Shown one piece after another: positions 48,385 through 56,248 of a stretch of DNA of 64,000 nt. Under the pieces are notes generated by a model. It had not been told where the DNA came from. It saw nothing but the letters and a program-made list of their open reading frames with translations, and made no database searches. A program made the position numbers and the translations under genes. The stretch lies in assembly GCF_023721835.1 (NCBI RefSeq), contig NZ_JAMKFE010000006.1:124001-188000 (forward strand). The letters are read 5' to 3'. How positions within the stretch are numbered: position 1 is the stretch's first letter; the number at the start of each line of letters is the position of its first letter. Source of the DNA: Caldimonas mangrovi (GTDB lineage: Bacteria > Pseudomonadota > Gammaproteobacteria > Burkholderiales > Burkholderiaceae_C).

Positions 48385-49467
48385 ATGGAACGTCGTTCCT
48401 TTGTTCGTAGCGCCGGCATCGCCGGCGTGCTGGCCGCGGGTGCCGCGCCAGCCGTCGTGCATGCGCAGGCCAATGTCCGCTGGCGCCTGGCTTCCAGCTT
48501 TCCGAAGGCGCTGGACACGATCTACGGCGGCGCCGAGGTGTTCGCAAAGAAGGTGTCGGACATGTCCGGCGGCAAGTTCCAGATCTCGGTGCACGCCGGC
48601 GGTGAACTGCTGCCGCCGTTCGGCGTGGTCGATGGTGTGCAGAACGGCACCATCGAGATGGCCCACACCGTGCCGTATTACTTCTTCGGCAAGGACGAGA
48701 CCTTCGCGATCGGTGCGGCCATTCCGTTCGGCATGAATTCCCGCCAGATGACGGCGTGGATGTTCCATGGCAACGGCATGAAGCTGATGCGCGAGTTCTA
48801 CGCGCAGTACAACATGGTCAACTTCCCCGGCGGCAACTCCGGCGCCCAGATGGCCGGCTGGTTCCGCAAGGAGATCAAGACCGCCGCCGACATGAAGGGC
48901 CTGAAGTTCCGTATCGGCGGTTTTGCGGGCAAGGTGCTGGAGCGCCTGGGTGGCGTGCCGCAGAACATCCCCGGCGGCGAGATCTACCAGGCGCTCGAGA
49001 AGGGCACGATCGACGCGGCCGAGTGGGTCGGCCCGTACGACGACCAGAAGCTGGGTTTCTACAAGGTGGCGCCGTACTACTACTACCCCGGCTGGTGGGA
49101 GGGCGGTCCCGAGATCGAGTTCTTCATCAACGACAAGGCCTGGAACAGCCTGTCGCCGGAGTACAAGGCGATCGTCGAGGCGGCATCGGCCTACGCGCAC
49201 GTGGACATGCAGGCCAAGTACGACCAGCGCAATCCGGAGGCGCTCAAGCAATTGGTGGCGCAGAAGGTCAAGCTGATGGCCTTCCCGAAGACATTGATGG
49301 ACGCGGCCTTCAAGGAGTCGATGGCACTGTACGACGAGCTGTCTGCCAAGAACCCGAACTGGAAGAAGGTGTATGCCGACTACGCCAACTTCCGTCGCGA
49401 TCAGAACTTGTGGTTCCGCTTCACCGAAGCGCAATTCGATCGCTACATGCAAGCCGCGAAGCTGTGA
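48385..49467 (+). CDS. TRAP transporter substrate-binding protein, TakP-like (paralogue 1)
   Basis: 360 residues. Twin-Arg-like signal (MERRSFVRSAGIAG) with AHAQ cleavage. The mature part closely follows Rhodobacter TakP in landmarks: WRLASSFPKALDTIYGGAEV, AGWFRKEIKTAADMKGLKFR, FRIGGFAGKVLERLGGVPQ, EWVGPYDDQKLGFYKVAPYYYYPGWWEGGP. TakP binds 2-oxoacids such as pyruvate with Na, so 2-oxoacids are the likely ligands (inference). Shine-Dalgarno ACAGGAG stands 8 bases before ATG 48385. A near-identical paralogue follows; the membrane subunits are the convergent dctQM. Confidence 0.92.
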   Translation: MERRSFVRSAGIAGVLAAGAAPAVVHAQANVRWRLASSFPKALDTIYGGAEVFAKKVSDMSGGKFQISVHAGGELLPPFGVVDGVQNGTIEMAHTVPYYFFGKDETFAIGAAIPFGMNSRQMTAWMFHGNGMKLMREFYAQYNMVNFPGGNSGAQMAGWFRKEIKTAADMKGLKFRIGGFAGKVLERLGGVPQNIPGGEIYQALEKGTIDAAEWVGPYDDQKLGFYKVAPYYYYPGWWEGGPEIEFFINDKAWNSLSPEYKAIVEAASAYAHVDMQAKYDQRNPEALKQLVAQKVKLMAFPKTLMDAAFKESMALYDELSAKNPNWKKVYADYANFRRDQNLWFRFTEAQFDRYMQAAKL

Positions 49468-49506
49468 ACGCGCGCCCTGCGGGGCATGCGTCCAGGTTGC
49501 GATCAG

Positions 49507-49529
49507 GCCCCGCCTCGGCGGGGCTTTTT
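49507..49529 (+). terminator. Rho-independent terminator after dctP1
   Basis: Stem GCCCCGCC/GGCGGGGC with a TC loop, then TTTTT, 39 bases after the stop codon. It separates the two dctP paralogues into two transcripts. Confidence 0.85.
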
Positions 49530-49616
49530 CATGCCTGCACGACGTTGCTTGCAATAAGCTGAAAGTGGCATCGATGCCTCGTGGCAGTGCGACGTTCACG
49601 TCTCTCGTGTGGCTTA

Positions 49617-49667
49617 TTCCCGAGCGGGAAAACCCCTGTCAGCAAGCTGAATACCCACTTCTAGAAT
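49617..49667 (+). promoter_or_regulatory. Upstream region of dctP2: palindrome and -10 box
   Basis: TTCCCG-AG-CGGGAA (49617-49630) is a palindrome 31 bases before TAGAAT (49662-49667). A similar TTCCC...AGCGGG block is found at a like distance from the dctQ -10. Predicted start about 47 bases before the dctP2 ATG. Confidence 0.5.
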
Positions 49668-49720
49668 CGCCGCACGCTTGTCGCATCCTTTTGTTTCCAT
49701 ACTCGGAGAGGAGATAGCAC

Positions 49721-50803
49721 ATGGAACGTCGTTCCTTCATACGCAACACGGGTCTCGCCGGCGTGCTGGCTGCCGGTGCTGCGCCCGCCATCGTCCACGC
49801 CCAGGCCAGCATCCGCTGGCGTCTGGCCTCGAGCTTCCCGAAGGCGCTGGACACCATCTACGGTGCCGCAGAAGTCTTCTCGAAGAAAGTGTCGGAAATG
49901 TCCGGCGGCAAGTTCCAGATCTCGGTGCATGCCGGGGGTGAGCTGCTGCCGCCGTTCGGCGTTGTCGACGGTGTGCAGAACGGCACCATCGAGATGGCGC
50001 ACACGGCGCCGTACTACTTTTTCGGCAAGGACGAGACCTTCGCACTCGCCTGCGCGATCCCCTTCGGCCTGAACTCTCGCCAGATGACGGCGTGGATGTA
50101 CGACGGCAACGGCCTGAAGCTGATGCGCGAGTTCTATGCGCAGTACAACATCATCAGCTTCCCGATGGGCAACACCGGCGCGCAGATGGGCGGCTGGTTC
50201 CGCAAGGAAATCAAGACCGTCGACGACTACAAGGGCCTGAAGTTCCGCGTCGGCGGCTTCGCCGGCAAGGTGATCGAGCGCCTCGGCGGCGTGCCGCAGA
50301 ACATTCCCGGCGGCGAGATCTATCAGGCGCTGGAGAAGGGCACGATCGACGCGGCCGAATGGGTGGGCCCGTACGACGACCAGAAGCTGGGCTTCTACAA
50401 GGTCGCGCCGTTCTATCACTACCCTGGCTGGTGGGAAGGCGGCCCGCAGCTCGACCTGTATGTCAACACCAAGGCCTACGAGGGCCTGTCGGCAGAGTAC
50501 AAGGCCATCGTCGAGTCGGCCGCGGCCTACGCCCACACCGACATGCAGGCGCGCTACGATGCCCGCAATCCGGAAGCGCTGAAGCAGCTGGTGGCCGCGA
50601 AGACCAAGATCGTGCCGTTCTCGAAGGAAGTGATGGACGCGGCCTTCCGCGAAGCGATGGCACTGTATTCCGAGCTGTCCGCGAAGAACCCGAACTGGAA
50701 GAAGGTCTACACCGACTATGCCAACTTCCGGCGCGACCAGAACCTCTGGTTCCGTTTCACCGAAGCGCAGTTCGATCGCTACATGCAGTCCGCCAAGCTC
50801 TGA
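49721..50803 (+). CDS. TRAP transporter substrate-binding protein, TakP-like (paralogue 2)
   Basis: 360 residues, exactly as long as paralogue 1, with long identical blocks (WRLASSFPKALDTIYG, the EWVGPYDDQKLGFYKVAP block, NFRRDQNLWFRFTEAQFDRYMQ). It has the same RR-type signal (MERRSFIRNTGLAG). Differences cluster in the ligand-side loop: paralogue 1 has PYYYYPGWWEGGPEIEFFIN, this one PFYHYPGWWEGGPQLDLYVN, so ligand range may differ. Likely 2-oxoacid binder, as TakP. Purine-rich Shine-Dalgarno GGAGAGGAG before ATG. Separate promoter, operator and terminator from paralogue 1; convergent with dctM. Confidence 0.92.
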   Translation: MERRSFIRNTGLAGVLAAGAAPAIVHAQASIRWRLASSFPKALDTIYGAAEVFSKKVSEMSGGKFQISVHAGGELLPPFGVVDGVQNGTIEMAHTAPYYFFGKDETFALACAIPFGLNSRQMTAWMYDGNGLKLMREFYAQYNIISFPMGNTGAQMGGWFRKEIKTVDDYKGLKFRVGGFAGKVIERLGGVPQNIPGGEIYQALEKGTIDAAEWVGPYDDQKLGFYKVAPFYHYPGWWEGGPQLDLYVNTKAYEGLSAEYKAIVESAAAYAHTDMQARYDARNPEALKQLVAAKTKIVPFSKEVMDAAFREAMALYSELSAKNPNWKKVYTDYANFRRDQNLWFRFTEAQFDRYMQSAKL

Positions 50804-50827
50804 CCGCTCAGAGTCGGACCCAAGGAC

Positions 50828-50851
50828 CCCCGCCGCGTGCGGGGTTTTTTT
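50828..50851 (+). terminator. Rho-independent terminator after dctP2
   Basis: Stem CCCCGC/GCGGGG with a five-base CGCGT loop, then seven T, 24 bases after the stop codon. Confidence 0.85.
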
Positions 50852-50901
50852 CGGGTCTGCGCGGCGCGGAACGAACGACCGCCGTGTCGCGTAGCGAAAA
50901 C

Positions 50902-50928
50902 GAAGAGGGCTCCTTGCGGAGCCCTCTT
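50902..50928 (-). terminator. Terminator after dctM
   Basis: Perfect nine-base-pair stem GAGGGCTCC/GGAGCCCTC with a four-base loop; on the minus strand followed by TTCGTTTTC. It lies 41 bases after the dctM stop and beside the convergent dctP2 terminator. Confidence 0.75.
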
Positions 50929-50968
50929 GCTTGTCCGGCGCCGTACGTCGCATGGCGCCCGGCAGTCC

Positions 50969-52717
50969 TCAGTTCTTCGGCGGATCGAAGCCGCGCAGCG
51001 GGTCCTCTTCCTGCTGCGGTTCCTCGCTCGGCGTCGGAAGGCCGGGCTCCGTGGCCGAGCCGCCTTCGGTGCCGCCGGGCATCATCAGCCGCCGCATCAC
51101 CTCTTCGTCGCTCAGTTGCTCGGCCTTGACGATGTTGTCCGACACCAGGCCCGGGAAAGCGATGATGGTCGCAACCATGACGACCTGGATGATGATGAAG
51201 GCGATCGAGCCCTTGTAGATCTGCGGCGTGCTCACGGCCGGGATCAGCTTGCCGGTGATGCGGTCCACGTAGTCCGACTTCGGCGCGACGCTGCGCAGGT
51301 AGAACAGCGCGAAGCCGAACGGCGGCGTCAGGAAGGACGTCTGCAGGTTCATCGCGATGATCACGCCGAACCAGATCAGGTCGATGTCCATCTTGGCCGC
51401 GACCGGCGCCAGCATCGGGATCACGATGAATGCGATCTCGAAGAAGTCGATGAACATGCCGAGCACGAACACCAGCAGGTTCACGACGATCAGGAAGCCG
51501 ATCTGGCCACCGGGCAGCTTCTCGAACAGGTGCTCGACCCAGATATGGCCGTCGGCGGCATTGAAGGTGAAGCTGAAAACGGTGGAGCCGATCAGGATGA
51601 ACATCACGAAGCACGAAAGCTTGGCGGTGTTGTCCAACGCCTGCTTCATCGTCGCGAAGCTGAGCTTGCGGCGAGAGGACGCCATGATGAGGGCGCCGAG
51701 CGCCCCCATTGCACCGCCTTCGGTCGGCGTTGCGATGCCGAGGAAGATCGTGCCGAGCACCAGGAAGATCAGCACCAGCGGCGGGATCAGCACGAAGGTC
51801 ACCTGCTGCGCCAGGCGTGACAGCAGGTGCAGCTTCAGCGCCTTGTTCAACAGTGCGAGGCCGAGCGCGAGGAAGGATGCGACCGTCATCGACATGATCA
51901 GCACTTCGTCGCCAGGGGCCGCATTGGGCCGCTCCAGCAGCGCCTGCATGACCGGATCGTGCACGCGCGACCAGGCGAAGCCGGCAACGCCGCAGAGCAC
52001 GAGCAGCACCAGCAGCGAAACGTGGCCGCTGCTGCCGTTCGATTCGCGGTAGATGCGCGCCTCGATCGGCAGTGCCGGCACCCACGCGGGCCTGAAGATC
52101 GCGACCAGGATCACGAACACCAGGTACAGGCCCACCAGCAGCAGTCCGGGCACCAGCGCGCCGGCGTACATGTCGCCGACCGAGCGGCCCAACTGGTCGG
52201 CCATCACGATCAGCACCAGCGACGGCGGCAGGGCCTGCGCCAGCGTACCCGACGCGGTGATGGTGCCCGTCGCGATGGTGCGGTTGTAGCCGTAGCGCAG
52301 CATGATGGGCAGCGAGATCAGGCCCATCGAGATCACGGCGGCCGCCACCACGCCGGTGGTCGCTGCCAGCAGCGCGCCGACCAGGATCACTGCGATGGCG
52401 AGGCCGCCGCGCACCGGGCCGAACACCTGGCCGATGGTCTCGAGCAGGTCCTCGGCCATGCCGCTGCGTTCGAGGATGATCCCCATGAAGGTGAAGAAGG
52501 GAATGGCCAGCAGCGTGTCGTTCTGCATGATGCCGATGACCCGCAGCGGCAGGGCCTGGAACAGGTTGGAGCCGAACAGGCCGAGCTCCATGCCGATGAA
52601 GCCGAACAGCAGGCCGGTGGCGGCCAGACCGAACGCTACCGGGATGCCCGACAGCAGGATGATGAGCAGCCCGACGAAGAGAACGGGAACGAAGTTTTGC
52701 GTCAGGAGTTCGATCAT
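50969..52717 (-). CDS. dctM: TRAP transporter large membrane subunit (DctM), long form
   Basis: 582 residues against about 430 for a typical DctM. Na-coupled membrane domain: FVGLLIILLSGIPVAFGLA, FTFMGIILERSGMAEDLLETIG, VGALLAATTGVVAAAVISMG, ALPPSLVLIVMADQLG, then an inserted region of extra helices (about 225-320) seen in long M subunits that partner TakP-like binding proteins, then GMFIDFFEIAFIVIPMLAP and TSFLTPPFGFALFYL. The tail (last ~40) is acidic and Pro-rich. ATG overlaps the dctQ stop by four bases. Probably serves both adjacent binding proteins. Confidence 0.93.
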   Translation of the reverse strand: MIELLTQNFVPVLFVGLLIILLSGIPVAFGLAATGLLFGFIGMELGLFGSNLFQALPLRVIGIMQNDTLLAIPFFTFMGIILERSGMAEDLLETIGQVFGPVRGGLAIAVILVGALLAATTGVVAAAVISMGLISLPIMLRYGYNRTIATGTITASGTLAQALPPSLVLIVMADQLGRSVGDMYAGALVPGLLLVGLYLVFVILVAIFRPAWVPALPIEARIYRESNGSSGHVSLLVLLVLCGVAGFAWSRVHDPVMQALLERPNAAPGDEVLIMSMTVASFLALGLALLNKALKLHLLSRLAQQVTFVLIPPLVLIFLVLGTIFLGIATPTEGGAMGALGALIMASSRRKLSFATMKQALDNTAKLSCFVMFILIGSTVFSFTFNAADGHIWVEHLFEKLPGGQIGFLIVVNLLVFVLGMFIDFFEIAFIVIPMLAPVAAKMDIDLIWFGVIIAMNLQTSFLTPPFGFALFYLRSVAPKSDYVDRITGKLIPAVSTPQIYKGSIAFIIIQVVMVATIIAFPGLVSDNIVKAEQLSDEEVMRRLMMPGGTEGGSATEPGLPTPSEEPQQEEDPLRGFDPPKN

Positions 52718-53319
52718 TGCTTGGCGCTCGTCTGTTTCAGTGTGGCTTCGCGGGCCATCTCTTCGGCCAGTTGCTCGGCCTCGGACTTTTCTTCGACGTG
52801 GCTGAAGGGTTCAGCGGTGGTGCCGTTCAGGAAGGCGATGCGCTTGATCAACTCCGACACGGCCTGCAGCAGCAGCAGTGCGAAGCCGGCCGGCATCAGG
52901 AAATACACCGGCCAGCGGATCAGTCCGCCAGCGTTCTGCGACATCTCCCCGCTGGCGTAGGCGTTGTGAAACACCGGCCAGGAGAGATTGATCATCAGCA
53001 GGCAGAACGGGAGCACGACCGCGAGGATGCCGATCGTGTCGATGATGGCGTTGGCGCGCTTGGACAAGCGCGCCGAGATGAAGTCGATGCGGACGTGTGC
53101 GTTGCGCAAGAACACATACCCGGCGCCGAGCATGAACACGCCGGCGAAGAGATACCACTGGATCTCCAGCAGCGAGTTCGAGCTGGTGTCGAAAATCTTG
53201 CGCACGATCGCATTGCCGGCGCTGATGAGCACAGAGCCCAGCACCAGCCACATGATCAACTTGCCGATGTGCTCGTTGATCCAGTCGATCGCGCTCGACA
53301 GTTTGAGAAGAGCAGACAC
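52714..53319 (-). CDS. dctQ: TRAP transporter small membrane subunit (DctQ)
   Basis: 201 residues, four membrane helices. Helix 1 IMWLVLGSVLISAGNAIVRKIFD, helix 2 EIQWYLFAGVFMLGAGYVFLRNAHVRIDF (with the conserved Arg-x-Asp pair), helix 3 TIGILAVVLPFCLLMINLSW, helix 4 PAGFALLLLQAVSELI. The C-terminus is an acidic helix. Start: GTG 53319 (VSALLKLSS) with CCGGAGAAAAC upstream; no ATG fits. Forms the membrane complex with dctM, whose start it overlaps. Confidence 0.9.
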   Translation of the reverse strand: MSALLKLSSAIDWINEHIGKLIMWLVLGSVLISAGNAIVRKIFDTSSNSLLEIQWYLFAGVFMLGAGYVFLRNAHVRIDFISARLSKRANAIIDTIGILAVVLPFCLLMINLSWPVFHNAYASGEMSQNAGGLIRWPVYFLMPAGFALLLLQAVSELIKRIAFLNGTTAEPFSHVEEKSEAEQLAEEMAREATLKQTSAKQ

Positions 53320-53390
53320 GTTTTCTCCGGTCGGGTTCGTTCGAAGGAATTGCGCAACGGTACGGTCAGCTTGCAAAAAGCTGAACGGCC

Positions 53391-53443
53391 ATTCTAGGAA
53401 GCCCCCGCTGTGCGCTTTCGCGTGTTTCCCCTAGCGGGTTCCC
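53391..53443 (-). promoter_or_regulatory. dctQM promoter region with operator-like block
   Basis: Minus strand: TAGAAT (53396-53391), preceded by GCTTCC exactly as for dctP1, lies 72 bases before the GTG. About 29 bases further upstream is CCCGCTAGGGGAA within 53426-53443, resembling the dctP2 palindrome TTCCCGAGCGGGAA. The rest of 53444-53617 holds a GC-rich hairpin near 53586-53614 that could be a terminator for the next gene; no gene seen. Confidence 0.45.
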
Positions 53444-53617
53444 TCGTCGAAGCCTGCGCTCGATGTCGCTGGCTTTTCGACGCCCGGCGGACTGTAAGTA
53501 AGAGCGGCTGAAATGCGGCTGAACGAAGGCCGGGACCTAGGGAAAGTCCGAGCCCCTTTTTGAAGGGAGGGGCGTCTCGAGGGTCGGCAGGGCGCATGGC
53601 GCACCCTGCTGCCGGAA

Positions 53618-53962
53618 TCAGCCCTGGCCGGTGGCGGCTCGATAGAGCTTGGTACTGCGTGCGCCGGAGCGGCAGAACGCAAGAACGGGCTTCGGCAGGG
53701 TGTGCAGCAACTCGGCGAAGCGGGCGATTTCCTCAGGCGTTTGCACGGCCGGGCTCACTGGCAGGTAGGCATAAGCGAGGCCGGCGGCCTGGGCTGCAAC
53801 CTCGATCTCAGCGCTCGTGGGTTGGTCCGGTCCGCCTTCGTGGTCGGGACGGTTGTTGATGACGCTCCTGAAGCCGGCCTCGGCGGCCTGCTTCATGGCA
53901 GCGGCATCGAGTTGCGGCGCGACGCACACGTCGGCTGCGACTTGCTGGATCGGAAGGCTCAT
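53618..53962 (-). CDS. Beta-lactamase-hydrolase-like (Blh/DUF442, TIGR01244) phosphatase-fold protein
   Basis: 114 residues with a cysteine phosphatase fold. Active-site loop CRSGARS (about 98-104) fits C-x5-R, with LAFCRSG before it; VINNRPDHEG is the conserved acid loop, and YLPVSP follows. The family is annotated as a sulfide-related sulfurtransferase or a phosphatase domain; relatives beside persulfide dioxygenases act in sulfide oxidation, but no such gene is here. It lies 13 bases downstream of yqeY. Confidence 0.85.
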   Translation of the reverse strand: MSLPIQQVAADVCVAPQLDAAAMKQAAEAGFRSVINNRPDHEGGPDQPTSAEIEVAAQAAGLAYAYLPVSPAVQTPEEIARFAELLHTLPKPVLAFCRSGARSTKLYRAATGQG

Positions 53963-53975
53963 TGGAAGTCCTCGT

Positions 53976-54431
53976 TCATTGCGCTTTCTGGCTCAGCGCC
54001 TGCTTCACGGCTGCGGAGACTTGGCCCATCTCGGCCTTGCCCGCCAGGCGGGCCTTTGCGGCGCCCATGACCTTGCCCATGTCGCCCGGCCCGGCGGCGC
54101 CCGTCTCGGCCACGATGCGCGCGACTTCGGCAGCAATCTCGTCGGCGCCGAGCCGCTGTGGCAAATAGCCTTCGAGCACCTTGATCTCGGCGGCCTCCTT
54201 GTCGGCGAGGTCGGTGCGGCCGGCTTGGGTGTAGGCCGCCAGCGAGTCCTTGCGCTGCTTGATCAGCTTGTCGACGATGCCGATGACGGCCGCATCGTCG
54301 AGTTCGACGCGCTCGTCCACCTCTTTTTGCTTCATTGCGGCCATCAGCATGCGAATGGTCGACAGGCGGTCGGCGTCCTTCGCGCGCATGGCGCTCTTCA
54401 TGTCTTCGGTGATCTGTTCTTTGAGGCTCAT
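53976..54431 (-). CDS. GatB/YqeY domain protein
   Basis: 151 residues, two helical subdomains: SLKEQITEDMKSAMRAKDADRLSTIRMLMAAMKQKEVDE, then EGYLPQRLGADEIAAEVARIVAETGA and MGKVMGAAKARLAGKAEMGQVSA. The last helix resembles the tRNA-binding tail of GatB; YqeY itself has no proved activity. Downstream of rpsU as usual, but a terminator lies between them. ATG 54431 is preceded by CACAAT and seven bases, suggesting a promoter at the gene. Confidence 0.92.
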   Translation of the reverse strand: MSLKEQITEDMKSAMRAKDADRLSTIRMLMAAMKQKEVDERVELDDAAVIGIVDKLIKQRKDSLAAYTQAGRTDLADKEAAEIKVLEGYLPQRLGADEIAAEVARIVAETGAAGPGDMGKVMGAAKARLAGKAEMGQVSAAVKQALSQKAQ

Positions 54432-54584
54432 GATGGCGATTGTGACCCACCTGCTACGGTCGTCGGCCCCCCGGGAAGGGAAGCGGCACCACCCGGTGGA
54501 ACCGATGGTGCGTACGGGCAGCGGGCAGGCGCTGCTTGGCAGGTGGCTATGGTAGCGCCCGCCAGCGTGCAAGCCGGAAACAAC

Positions 54585-54616
54585 AAAGCCCGCGTGGGCG
54601 TCCCCAGGCGGGCTTT
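54585..54616 (-). terminator. Rho-independent terminator after rpsU
   Basis: Stem AAAGCCCGC/GCGGGCTTT with a 14-base loop, then GTTGTTT on the minus strand. It lies about 20 bases after the rpsU stop. The remaining sequence to yqeY (54432-54584) includes a short CCACC-C-GGTGG repeat but no gene. Confidence 0.8.
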
Positions 54617-54636
54617 GATCCAGCGTGCGCCGAAGC

Positions 54637-54849
54637 TCAGTAGAGCTTCTTGGGCAGCTGCATGCTGCGCACGCGCTTGTAGTGGCGCTTGACGGCGGCG
54701 GCCTTCTTGCGCTTGCGCTCGGCGGTCGGCTTTTCGTAGAACTCGCGCGCCCGCAGCTCGGTCAGCAGGCCCAGCTTTTCGATGGTGCGCTTGAAGCGGC
54801 GCAGGGCCACGTCGAACGGCTCGTTTTCTTTGACGCGAATGGTAGTCAT
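54637..54849 (-). CDS. rpsU: 30S ribosomal protein S21
   Basis: 70 residues, normal length: [28 protein letters not shown], then [35 protein letters not shown]. Helps base-pair selection between the 16S rRNA tail and Shine-Dalgarno sequences. Strong promoter upstream, terminator downstream, so mainly a single-gene transcript. Confidence 0.98.
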
Positions 54850-54957
54850 TGAGAGATCGGATCCTTCGGATTCAAGGCAGTCTTGGGGCCGATGTTCGTC
54901 CGGCTCGCCCAGGTGTACGGGCTGGGCACAAGATGCCAATTGCTAGCAAAGACCGCG

Positions 54958-54986
54958 ATTATAGACAGGAAATCGCGCACCTGCAA
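54958..54986 (-). promoter_or_regulatory. Strong sigma-70-like promoter of rpsU
   Basis: Minus strand TTGCAG (54986-54981), exactly 17 bases, then perfect TATAAT (54963-54958). Leader is about 100 bases to ATG 54849. The best complete promoter in the window. Confidence 0.8.
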
Positions 54987-54992
54987 AACGCG

Positions 54993-56213
54993 CTAGGCCA
55001 CCGCGGCGTCGCGTGCGGCCGCCATCTGCCGTGCGCAGGCGGCGGCGCTGGCCCAGGCCCACTGGAAGTTGTAACCGCCCAGCCAGCCCGTCACATCGAC
55101 CACCTCGCCGATGAAGTGCAGCCCGGGCACCCGGGTGCTCTCCAGGCTTTGCGAGCTCAGCTCCCGAGTGTCGACGCCGCCGGCGGTGACCTCGGCCTTG
55201 CGATGGCCCTCGGTGCCGGACGGCAGCAGCTCCCAGCGCTGCAGCCGCTGGGCCAGCGTGTCGAGTTCCTTGTCCTTGGCCTCGGCGACCGCGCGCACGG
55301 CCAGTTCGGGGGTCGCCGCCAGCCAGGCGTCAGCCAAGCGGGCCGGCAGCAGTTCGGCGAGCTGGTTGCCGAGCTGCTTGCGCGAGCGGGCCTTGGCGGC
55401 GCGCAGCGCTTCCGACAGCTCGGCGCGCGGCGACAGGTTGACGCGGATCGGCTGGCCCGGCGCCCAATAGCTGGAAATCTGCAGCACGGCGGGCCCGCTC
55501 AAACCGCGGTGCGTGAACAGCAGGTCCTCCACGAAGGCGCCGCGCTGCTTGCCGTGCCCGGTCTCGATGCCCACCTCCACCGAAACGCCGGCCAGCGCCG
55601 AGAAGGGCGCCCAGGCGGCGGCGTCGAAGGTCAGGGGGACCAGGGCCGGGCGCGTCTCGACGATGCCATGGCCGAACTGGCGTGCCAGCCGGTAGCCGAA
55701 GTCGGTGGCGCCGATCTTGGGAATCGACAGCCCGCCGGTCGCGATCACGACCCGCGGGGCGGCCACGGTGCCCGCCGCGGTATCGACCTCGAAGCCGTGC
55801 TCTACCCGGCGCACAGCCGCCACCGCGCATGGTTGCCAGCGCGTCACACGCCCCTGTTCGCACTCGCGCAGCAGCATCGAGACGATGTCGTCGCTCGACT
55901 CGTCGCAGAACAGCTGCCCCTTGTGCTTTTCATGGAAGCCGATGCGGTGGCGCTGCACCAGCGCGATGAAGTCCTGCGGGGTGTAGCGCGCCAGGGCCGA
56001 GCGGCAGAAGTGGGGGTTGCGCGACAGGAAGTTGCCGGGACCGGCGTCGCGGTTGGTGAAGTTGCAGCGGCCGCCGCCGGAGATGCGGATCTTCTCGGCG
56101 ACTTTCTCGGCATGGTCGAGCAGCAACACCTTCAAGCCCAGCTGCCCCGCCATCCCGGCGCAGAACAGGCCGGCCGCGCCGGCCCCGATGATGACGACGT
56201 CGAACCGGTGCAT
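54993..56213 (-). CDS. HI0933/BaiN-type NAD(P)/FAD-dependent flavoprotein
   Basis: 406 residues. Dinucleotide fold DVVIIGAGAAGLFCAGMAGQLG at the N-terminus, then ISGGGRCNFTNRD, the family's most characteristic block, RHRIGFHEKHKGQLF, VVIATGGLSIPKIGATDFGYRLA, and C-terminal TAGGVDTRELSS...FIGEVVDVTGWLGGYNFQWAWASG-type end. Family members are reductases of uncertain substrate (one class acts in bile acid metabolism). Ends just upstream of the rpsU promoter. Confidence 0.92.
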   Translation of the reverse strand: MHRFDVVIIGAGAAGLFCAGMAGQLGLKVLLLDHAEKVAEKIRISGGGRCNFTNRDAGPGNFLSRNPHFCRSALARYTPQDFIALVQRHRIGFHEKHKGQLFCDESSDDIVSMLLRECEQGRVTRWQPCAVAAVRRVEHGFEVDTAAGTVAAPRVVIATGGLSIPKIGATDFGYRLARQFGHGIVETRPALVPLTFDAAAWAPFSALAGVSVEVGIETGHGKQRGAFVEDLLFTHRGLSGPAVLQISSYWAPGQPIRVNLSPRAELSEALRAAKARSRKQLGNQLAELLPARLADAWLAATPELAVRAVAEAKDKELDTLAQRLQRWELLPSGTEGHRKAEVTAGGVDTRELSSQSLESTRVPGLHFIGEVVDVTGWLGGYNFQWAWASAAACARQMAAARDAAVA

Positions 56214-56248
56214 GGACCGCGATTATCCGGCCCCGCGCCGGTGCCCCG

